Positions 55,936 through 64,000 of a stretch of DNA of 64,000 nt are shown piece by piece; positions within the stretch are counted from its first letter, which is position 1, and each line of letters begins with the position of its first letter. Source of the DNA: Saposhnikovia divaricata (taxonomy: Eukaryota; Streptophyta; Magnoliopsida; Apiales; Apiaceae); assembly GCA_036435485.1 (NCBI GenBank), contig CM071597.1, positions 51,009,881 through 51,073,880 on the forward strand, written 5' to 3'. The notes under the pieces are model-generated. The model did not search any database and was not told the origin of the DNA. It was given only the letters and a program-made list of their open reading frames with translations. The position numbers and the translations under genes are program-made.

Positions 55936-58095
55936 TTAAGGGACAAGTACCTTTGCAAGGCACCCCCACACACGAAGATACTTTAGACTAGTCCTTTTCT
56001 CTGTCCATAATTCATAAGGTGTCTTGTCAATATGTTTCAGAGGAACTCTGTTCAGAATATGGCAAGCCGTATTCAGAGCCTCCCCCCACATGTACTTAGG
56101 CAACCCCGAATTAATCAACATACTATTGATCATATCTTTAAAAGTTCTGTTCTTTCGTTCTGCCACCCCATTAGACTCAGGTGTGTATGGTGGAGTTACC
56201 TCATGAACTATACCATTGCTCTTGCAAAATTCATTAAATGAGGTACTTGTATACTCACCACCTCGATCAGATCTCAAACGTTTAAGTACTTTACCAGTTT
56301 GTGTTTCAGCTTCAATTTTGAACATAATGAATTTTCCTAGTGCTTCATCTTTATGTTTAAGCAAATAAACATAACAATATCTACTACAATCATCTATAAA
56401 GGTAATGAAATATCTATTATGTTCCTTGGTCAAAACACCACCAAATTCACATATGTCTGTGTGCACTAAATCTAACACATTTGAATCCCTAACCACATTA
56501 TGAAAGGGTTTCCTAGTTTGTTTAGCTATCACACATACTTGACATTTAGTTTTCTTATCAATGGCATATTTTAGAATCAACTCTAAATTCATCATATTCT
56601 TTAAAGCACCAAAATTCAAGTGACCAAGACGTACGTGCCACAAATCAGATGATTCAACACAATTAACAGAAGGAGCAACATTATCATTAATAAAACTGCC
56701 TAAAACAGGCTCAACATTTATTAAAAACAATCCATTAGACAAGTAACCTTTGCCAAAAAATACACCAGTATGTGTAATAACTACTTTATTACATTTCAAA
56801 GAAAGTTCAAAACCATTCTTAACTAAACAACTTCCACTTATTATATTTCTACGAATATCAGGAACATGATGCACTCTAGTGAGGGATAGAACACGCCGAG
56901 AAGCGAACTTCAGGTCCACATTTCCTATTCCAAGAACTTGAGTCGCGCTCGCATTCCCCATCGTCATAGTCAATCCATGAGTCTGTTGATAAGATACAAA
57001 CAGAGTAATATCAGTACAAATATGTACATTAGCTCCAGTATCAATCATCCATTCATGAGACGAATAAGTGGAAAGTAGTACAGGGTTGTAGGTTACATAC
57101 CCGTTGTCAGTTTCAGAAGCAACATCCTCACCAACAACCATGTTAACCACAGGCCCATCAGTGGTTCCAAGCACAGTGTTAGCTTGTGCTCCCACTACAG
57201 ATTTCTTAGCTTTCTTTACAGGACAGTCCTTGCTCCAATGACCAACCTGTCCACAAGACCAATATGGTTTGTTTGCCTTTGGTTTCTTAGCCTTGTTCTT
57301 GTCTTTATTAGACTTAGTGTTTTCCTTCTTAGTGACATTCTTTCTTTTCTGTCCAACAGTCACTACATTCACCTTCGAACTCCCAGCATGTTCAGTAGGC
57401 ATCACATGTCCCTGCTTGGACTTGTGTTGCTCCTGCACAGAGATGTCCAACATCAGGCTTGTCCAAGTGATCTCTCCTTTCTGTCTTTTCAGGGAGAATG
57501 CAAACTCTTCCCAAGACTTTGGGAGCTTTTCAATCACAGACATAACCTGAAACTTCTCAGGAAGGTCCATACCAGACTCCTTCAAAGCATGTACCAACAT
57601 CTCAAACTCATGCACCTGCTCAGTCATGGATTTAGAATCCACCAGTTTAAAGTCAAGGAACCTAGCCACAGAATACTTTTCCAACCCTTGCGAGTCAGTA
57701 TTATGTGTCTGGTCAAGCTTCTCCCATAAGAGATTAGAAGTGTAGGACTCAGATGAAAAAACATCGAATAGTGTGTTCCCTAAAGCTTCCAGAAATGCAG
57801 CCCTAGCCACCCCATCCTTCTCCTCCCACATAGCATAAGCCTTAACAGTTTCGGCTTTTTCCTTAACCACAACTGGTTTCTCATACTGCACCACTGGCCA
57901 TAGACCCTTTACCGTTAACCACAGTTTCATCCTTTTCTGCCAACGAGAAAAACCAACACCCCCACTAAATTTATCAAGCATTCCTGATAAATCAATAGGC
58001 TGTGGGAAATGGTACGTGGTCCAGTCAATGGTAGATGCAATAACACCAGACCCAGAGCTAGTCACAACAACAGGAGTTTCAGTTTCGTTAACCAT
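55936..58095 (-). CDS. Copia F: gag-protease-integrase
   Basis: From MVNETETPVVV (ATG 58095). The gag core includes WTTYHFPQPIDLSGMLDKF and FSRWQKRMKLWLTVKGLWP, then a Lys-rich stretch. The zinc knuckle reads YWSCGQVGHWSKDC, so the first Cys of CCHC is replaced by Tyr, a likely loss of RNA binding. The protease motif is MIDTGANVHIC. GAG-pre-integrase LWHVRLGHLNFGALK is followed by the integrase core with LVHTDICEFGG, RSDRGGEYTS and PESNGVAERKNRT. The frame ends at TAA 55936 in the integrase tail. Confidence 0.92.
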   Translation of the reverse strand: MVNETETPVVVTSSGSGVIASTIDWTTYHFPQPIDLSGMLDKFSGGVGFSRWQKRMKLWLTVKGLWPVVQYEKPVVVKEKAETVKAYAMWEEKDGVARAAFLEALGNTLFDVFSSESYTSNLLWEKLDQTHNTDSQGLEKYSVARFLDFKLVDSKSMTEQVHEFEMLVHALKESGMDLPEKFQVMSVIEKLPKSWEEFAFSLKRQKGEITWTSLMLDISVQEQHKSKQGHVMPTEHAGSSKVNVVTVGQKRKNVTKKENTKSNKDKNKAKKPKANKPYWSCGQVGHWSKDCPVKKAKKSVVGAQANTVLGTTDGPVVNMVVGEDVASETDNGYVTYNPVLLSTYSSHEWMIDTGANVHICTDITLFVSYQQTHGLTMTMGNASATQVLGIGNVDLKFASRRVLSLTRVHHVPDIRRNIISGSCLVKNGFELSLKCNKVVITHTGVFFGKGYLSNGLFLINVEPVLGSFINDNVAPSVNCVESSDLWHVRLGHLNFGALKNMMNLELILKYAIDKKTKCQVCVIAKQTRKPFHNVVRDSNVLDLVHTDICEFGGVLTKEHNRYFITFIDDCSRYCYVYLLKHKDEALGKFIMFKIEAETQTGKVLKRLRSDRGGEYTSTSFNEFCKSNGIVHEVTPPYTPESNGVAERKNRTFKDMINSMLINSGLPKYMWGEALNTACHILNRVPLKHIDKTPYELWTEKRTSLKYLRVWGCLAKVLVP

Positions 58096-58138
58096 CTTGT
58101 TAAATAACAATATATAACACAAATAATCTCTTCAAGAT

Positions 58139-59431
58139 TGATGGGTATAATTAACTATAACAACAATGAGGCAGTGATATATATTAAAACAAGAACAGGA
58201 ATATAACCAATTAACAAAACAAATCACGAAGGCATAAACAAGAGAATAATCAGAGACTGTAATTAACGAGAAAAGTAAGAACAACTTATCTCCCACAGAA
58301 GCGTTTAGCAATACTGATAAGATAATGAAAAGCTGAGTCACCAAGCCCTTCGAGAAGACTTGGTTGTTCTTGAAGAGATTATTGCCCCACTTACGTTTTG
58401 ATTGGGTTGCAACAATATCGCTTCCAGGATAAAACAGCACAGATCAATGGGTTCACAAATACTCCAATGATCAACAGCGACCAGCACCTCAATTTGCCTG
58501 AGAATTATGTATATAATCTATATGTGTTGTGAGAGAACAGAGAAAGAAGAAAACAGATAGGGTTTCTATCCTTAGGACGTATCGTTTCGTTAACGTTCTA
58601 TTCTGTATATATATACTACAAAAAATAAACATAACTGATACTCCATAAAAGGAAAGTAAATATTCTGATTTAATTTCATTAACTGCAGCATCAGGATTTA
58701 TTTCAGTTACAGAAGCATCAGGATTTGATCACCGTCAGGATTCGGTACTCATCAGGATCTGATGTCCGTCAGGATCAGGATTCGGTACTCATCAGGATCT
58801 GATGTCCGTCAGGATTTGGCCCATCAGTATTTGATGTGTAACAAGGTCCATCAGGATTTAATCCAAGTACTGATCTAGTCCATCAGGATTTATCCAAATA
58901 CTGATCCAATCAGTATTTCCTGCTGTAAACAAATAAATCTGAAATCAGTTAAAATAAATCAATATTCCAGGTAATAAAATTCCTCGCCCAGGTCGCCTCG
59001 CGTACGCGAGATGCCGAGACATTCGCCCAAATCGCCCTTCGACCCGACCCGACCCGAGTCGTGGCGTGGCGTGGCGAGGCGGGGGCGGCGGCGCGTGTGT
59101 GTGTGTGCGCGAGGCTCACACTACAACCATGCACACCCACATGCCTTAGAGTTATACACTACACTTGCACATGGAGCTATATAAAGCCACCAACCTTTCA
59201 TTACCAATGCTATGTGGGATACAAGTTATTTCAACTAAATAACCCACATAACCCATTTCAAACATCTTTCTTTCAACTCAATTTATTTATGGATTACACT
59301 AAGAAAATGTCTTAGATCCAAACATGAAAGTTTAAGTCCTCATTACAAGGAACAACCTCCACTTGTTAGTTTCTGGAAATTACATCAAGAACATATTATA
59401 AATACGCCTCAAACTTTCCATTTTTCTAACA
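58139..59431 (-). repeat. Copia F 5' LTR
   Basis: Same ends and inner repeats as the left LTR, with shorter CCCGA and GTGGC runs. The CATCAGGAT array lies at about 58690-58920. Confidence 0.93.
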
Positions 59432-59436
59432 GCATA

Positions 59437-62400
59437 TGTAACGCCCCCAAATCCGAGGTCAGGGATTCAGGTCGTCACATCGTCTTCCATCCATATCATA
59501 TATGCATTAACTTTATAACTCAAAAATACACCAATACAGACCTCAATCTCTCATACTTACAAGTTAGAGCCTCAGAAACGATAATCAAATGTAACGCTAG
59601 ATATTACAATTCATTTATACAATCCAGAATCTTACACAACTTCACTTAGACAAATTGCACCTGAAGGCAAGTCTTTCTAATGACGGTTGAAACCTATCAA
59701 ACTTACTTTGCAGTATTTATCCGAAGCTGGTCATTTCAGGGATAACTCTTCTAATCCTCTTCTGCTGGAATGTAGTTAACCGACCCAATTCTTCTATTTC
59801 TGAAAGGTTTTTATAAAGCAAGAATGAGCTACATAATGCTCAGCAAGTTTTCTTCTTTGAGAAATAATATAATTTATCTCGAAAAAGATTTTCCCAAAAG
59901 TATGAGCATATGTATCTTGATATCAAAATATAACTCGACAATATACAGTCGGAGTTTTAGATAAATACTCGTACTCAATACGGAGTTTTAAGAAAACGAT
60001 ATAATATGAACAAATTAAATTCATAATAAGATATTAATCTTCATATCGTAGCAAAATAGTATTCACTATAGCTTTTCAAAATGTGCAGTTCAATATGCTT
60101 CCACGTAAACTGAACCATTTATAAGGTTCCAATTCAATACTTCTCAAGTTTGAAAATACATACATACATGTATATCATTTTCGTCAAAAACACCCGACAG
60201 TTCAAGATGCTATACTCAGCAATATAATAACAGTACTTCAAAAATACCTTCATCTCGTTTGGAAACTGAGTATAAAATCTGCTTTCGAAAGCAATTTACT
60301 TCCCCTGAGTCATTTTAAATCAAGAGCGTTCTTTCAAAATCTTTCATGATGAGTTCAACACTGACTACACTATCGGTACTGGTGCGCCTGGGCCCTCAGT
60401 AAAGTGTAGCAGCACAATTCCAATTGGAAAGATGGGACTATACCGGATCACCACGGTACAAGGTGATCAGCCTCTGTACCGCAAAATAATAACACTTCGC
60501 TACTAGTAGACGGGTGACGTACCTACTACGGAGGTCGTGGCCCGACCATCTATGGGTCTTATAATTGACTTGCCTACTTGCAAGTTTCTTCATCCAGTAC
60601 ATATACCTTGATGGACAGGCCACCTGCCAGCTCTTACACTTCGGTATATGCACTTCCAGGATGGGCCTGCAACACACGAGTCGCTTCCCATCCAAAACAA
60701 CATCCAGTCCCGGAGCCAGTAAACTAACTTTGATACCTTTTTAAAAATCGACACTTCCGAAAGAAAACATGGAAGTATGTTCATCTCACAAGTTAACCTT
60801 CGTCAACTAATTTTCTCTACTCAGGGAATTCTTTTCAAATCAGCCTGGGAGTTATTCGGAGTTTTCTTAAGGATTTCTAAAACCTTACTCCCCTTGATAA
60901 GGCAGAGCCACATCTTTAGTTGTAACAAAGGGAGAAAATATTTTTAGTAGCTCCCAAAACCTTGGGTTCTCAAGTTTTGATAAGTTCGCGAGCCGTTGGG
61001 GAGGTATCTACGAGGTATAGGTAAATATAAAAATATTTGAGAACCCCTGCTATTTTTGAATATTTTTCTGAAGGTCAGGAAAATATTTAAAATAATTTTT
61101 AAAGGTCGTAAATCATTTTTAAATAGGCCATCTAGGTTTTAAATAATTTTTAAATAATTTTTAACATTTTTAAAATATTTTTAAATAAGAAATAAATAAT
61201 TAATTAATCATTAATTAAATAATTAAATAAATGAATATCTAAATTAATATCCATTTATAATAAATAAATATTCCTAAATAATATTTATTTAAGAATAAAA
61301 TAATTCCGATATACATAAATTTTAAATTATCGGAACTTACGCGATTCTCGAAAATATACGCCTCCGGGGCTACCGGGTTTTGTAAAATACTCCGACTCCC
61401 GATTTATAACAAAAGTACTTACGCTCTACTCGAGCCTTAATCATCACCATATATATACGTATAAACCATTAGGTGTATGTATATGCATATAAACATTACA
61501 AGTACTTTCAGAAAATCATGCATGCATTTATAAGATTTCTCACAAGACAGATATATAAAACAGTGCATACATTTATATCACAACAACAATAGTTTTAAAT
61601 CATACTTAAAGTTTGGATAAAGAAAACTTGCCTGACTGAATCCGCGGGGGAAATACGTATGTGCTAGGGTGTCGATCTATAATCAACAAGGAAATGGTAG
61701 GGTTAGTTTCGTACCCGAACCATTTAACCTAGGATTATTTAACGAAACTAATTTCCTTAAGGGATTCTTAGTGTTCATGTTACGCTTTTGTGCTTATGGT
61801 AGCGTTTCTTGACCGAATTAAAATTACCAACATTATTCGTGTGGAGTCTCGGGTTCGTTCGATTATATGCACTCGTCCCCTAAAAGTATACTTCACTCGC
61901 GCAACTTTTATTCGAACAATTTTATAAAATCGAAAAAGAATCCCTTTTACGAAACTCTTTTTTTTTCATGTTTTCCCCACTGAATAGAGGTCCAAATATA
62001 ATTTTTGCACATATCAATGATTTCCATAAGGTCCTTAACCAAGTCCTTAAACAACACTCTTTTCTGCAGGAATGTTACTGCACAGTCTCGACTCCACGAT
62101 TTTTAATAAATCGAAAAATTAATATTTTGACTTGATTCTTTTTGGAAAATCTTCATTACTGTAAGAACTAGTGTCACAAAAATTTTCATAATATTATTCG
62201 TTTTACAAGCGGTCAGAATGTCACTGCAAAGTCAGTGGTTGTGCACGATTCATTCGTTTTAACCGGTTTTACTAATTCGAGTGTAATTCCTAAACCGTAA
62301 ATCATTTTTAGGCGATTCAAATTCTCAAGTAAACTGCAAGATCATATCTTCATGTTTTCAATCTGTTTGGTTCAAAAATAGCATCTTACACATTCGTAGT

Positions 62401-63861
62401 TTTCTGTACAAATTAACCTAACGAAATTTCGGCATTATAACTGTTATATAACGATCATTCCAAATTCCATAAATTCCATTAAACCACTTAAAGCAACCAC
62501 ACCACATCAAGATCATATAAACATCATCTAGGGTCTCTAAGACCAGTGGTATTATCCACTTATCATTATCCAAGATTTACACAATCATTTAAGAGGTTAT
62601 AACTTCAAGAACCACTTAATCATGTACAATCTTTCATCCAAATTCCATATAAATCTTTAAACTCAAAAACTTAAGATGGGTGTGAGATTTTATACCTTCC
62701 TTGGAGTGTTAAGAACCTAATAAACCTTGATTTGTCCTTGGGTGTGCTTAAGCTAGATTAGATAAACCAAAGAATCAAGAAAAACAACATTAGTCCATGA
62801 AGGTTACTATTCACCCTCCACTTGAATGATTTATTTGAAAATGGAAAAAGTGGAGATTGAAGCTAAGATTTCTAGGAGATCCATTATATGAAATTTAATA
62901 CTTACCACAAAAGTTTGGAGATTTAACAAGGGGTGGAAGATGGATTTTGAAATCTCAAAACTCCAAAAATTCGAGGTGCTTAGGGGAAAAATAGGATGAA
63001 CTTCTCGAATTTATTTACCCATCCAAACGATCTTCAAAAATTATGAAATTAAATCCACAACTTCATATTGATGTGTAGAAGCTCCGTGATTTTTTTCATG
63101 ATTTTTAGATGAGTAGAACTAGGTGAAAAAAAATCGCCAAGACCCCTGCCTCTGAAAAGTCCGAACTGCTTGAAAGAAAAAGGGGAGAGAACTTGCTTTT
63201 GCTACTTGTAAGGTGTAATAAAATGATATGTATTGTGGTGTATATCAGCTGCTAGCCTTGCCAAGGTATGGTGTATGTCCTTGTGGTGATCAAAGTCTAA
63301 AAGCAAAATAGTAGTTTTGACAAAGTAGCCAACTAAGCTTGTTTCAAGGAACTTGTTTTCTAACTAAATTCTAATAACTTGGTTGGTTTCTAACTAGGTT
63401 GTTTGCATGGATTACATGGAGCTTGCATGGGGTTTGCTTGCATGGAATTTACCTAAGCTCTTGCCATCTTTATCATTTTTTTCATAATTATTCTTTAATT
63501 TCCATGCTAATCTCCATTAATCCTTAAAAATGCTTTTGGTGTAAAAACTTGTCCAAGTAACCTTCCAATATTCTTATTTCCTTATCTTAATACCTTGGTT
63601 GCATGATCAGCTTTGAATTATATAACCCTTGGCTTGTCATAATACTCGCATTTATCGATTTCTCATAAAACGTGGGTCGTTAGGATTTTTCAAATTCCAA
63701 CGACTTTTACACACACTTATTTCGCTTAAGAAATCATAATATGAACTCAAATCTTAGATATTCATCATACATAAGTGGTGATTAGAATCATTTCCCTTAA
63801 GTAATGAAATTACTATTCATCCAAGTCGTTTTACAATAGTACAAAAATCAGGGTTATTACA
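59437..63861 (-). mobile_element. LTR4: solo Gypsy-type LTR (4425 bp)
   Basis: Begins TGTAACGCCCCC, ends GGGTTATTACA, flanked by GCATA at 59432-59436 and 63862-63866. It has the GCAAGAATGAGCTA...TGCTCAGCAAG module (59818-59846), a perfect GATCACC/GGTGATC stem near 60446-60470 and an AGCTCTTACACT block near 60630. Blocks near 62650-62760 align with LTR2 near 8640-8740. No retroviral-type frame is present. Its left duplicate is shared with the right duplicate of Copia F. Confidence 0.85.
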
Positions 63862-63956
63862 GCATATGCTGTGAAGTTACATTATATAACAAACTATTTT
63901 ACTGATCAACGAAGATGGAGAGTTAGGAATGATTAAAAATTCATCACAGTCATCTA

Positions 63957-64000
63957 CTCTCTCTGTCCCGGTCAAATGTTAAATTTGGTTTGGTCACGAA
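63957..64000. mobile_element. Start of a Stowaway-like MITE (cut by window edge)
   Basis: CTCTCTCTGTCCCGGTCAAA directly after TA matches the end pattern of plant Stowaway MITEs. The other end is outside the window. Confidence 0.5.

Larger units (their letters stand above)
52142..59431 (-). mobile_element. Copia F: two-LTR Copia retrotransposon (7290 bp)
   Basis: Left LTR 52142-53448, right LTR 58139-59431, minus-strand gag-pol between them. The target duplication is GCATA (52137-52141 and 59432-59436). The LTRs differ by scattered substitutions and small indels (1307 against 1293 bp), so the insertion is older than the Tat element but not ancient. Pol has two nonsense codons. No tRNA-Met primer site is found next to the right LTR; the sequence there is ATCTTGAAGAGATTA. 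Confidence 0.93.

Noticed and set aside
54670..55938. Programmed readthrough at the two Copia F stops
   Set aside because: The stops lie inside integrase and before RNase H, not at a gag-pol border, and differ in codon; ordinary nonsense mutations are simpler.

Overview
This window is AT-rich plant nuclear DNA, very probably from a dicot. It shows nested Copia and Gypsy LTR retrotransposons, plant MITEs, GT-AG introns and one ordinary plant gene. I cannot name the species. No tRNA or rRNA gene, CRISPR array or bacterial-style operon was seen.

Layout. 1-14750: a decayed Copia (B, minus strand) is broken up by later insertions. At 3010 it is cut by a Tork/TNT1-like Copia (A) that runs off the left edge. 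At 3782-12285 it is split by a solo Gypsy-type LTR (LTR1, target duplication GTGAC), which is itself split by a second solo LTR (LTR2, 6306-10016, ATCAA). Its gag is cut at 14751 by a third large LTR (LTR3). 14751-20772: LTR3, its polypurine tract and a non-coding interior, packed with tandem short hairpins. 20773-23175: a fourth LTR fragment interrupted by a SIRE-like Copia remnant (C). 23176-25590: old intergenic DNA with a 250-bp tandem repeat, a LINE fragment and a probable small LTR.

25591-37651 is the youngest and most complete element, a 12,061-bp Ty3/Gypsy of the Tat group. Its two 997-bp LTRs look identical, and the target duplication is CCAAG. Besides gag-pol it carries a complete-looking antisense gene: TATA box, leader exon, three introns with good splice signals, and two coding blocks that stay in frame across the predicted splices. 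The element is also peppered with the palindrome GGGCGCGCCC, at least 16 perfect copies.

37652-43600 holds the one cellular gene, a type-I pectin methylesterase (two exons, minus strand, all catalytic residues present), plus a degraded coding remnant and a MITE. 43607-49434 is a SIRE-like Copia (D) read as pol, ORF3, LTR, primer site and gag stub, a tandem/recombinant arrangement. 49434-51849 is a scrambled junction with an almost 400-bp inverted repeat and a Copia stub (E). 52142-59431 is a two-LTR Copia (F, target duplication GCATA) with two nonsense codons in an otherwise open pol. It abuts a 4.4-kb solo LTR (LTR4, 59437-63861), also flanked by GCATA. The right edge cuts a Stowaway-like MITE.

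The main points for a second look are the spliced antisense gene, the dispersed GC palindrome inside the Tat element, the hairpin arrays in LTR3, and a hairpin leader module shared by different Copia LTRs. The right Tat LTR also has a promoter pointing at the 3' end of the pectin methylesterase gene.
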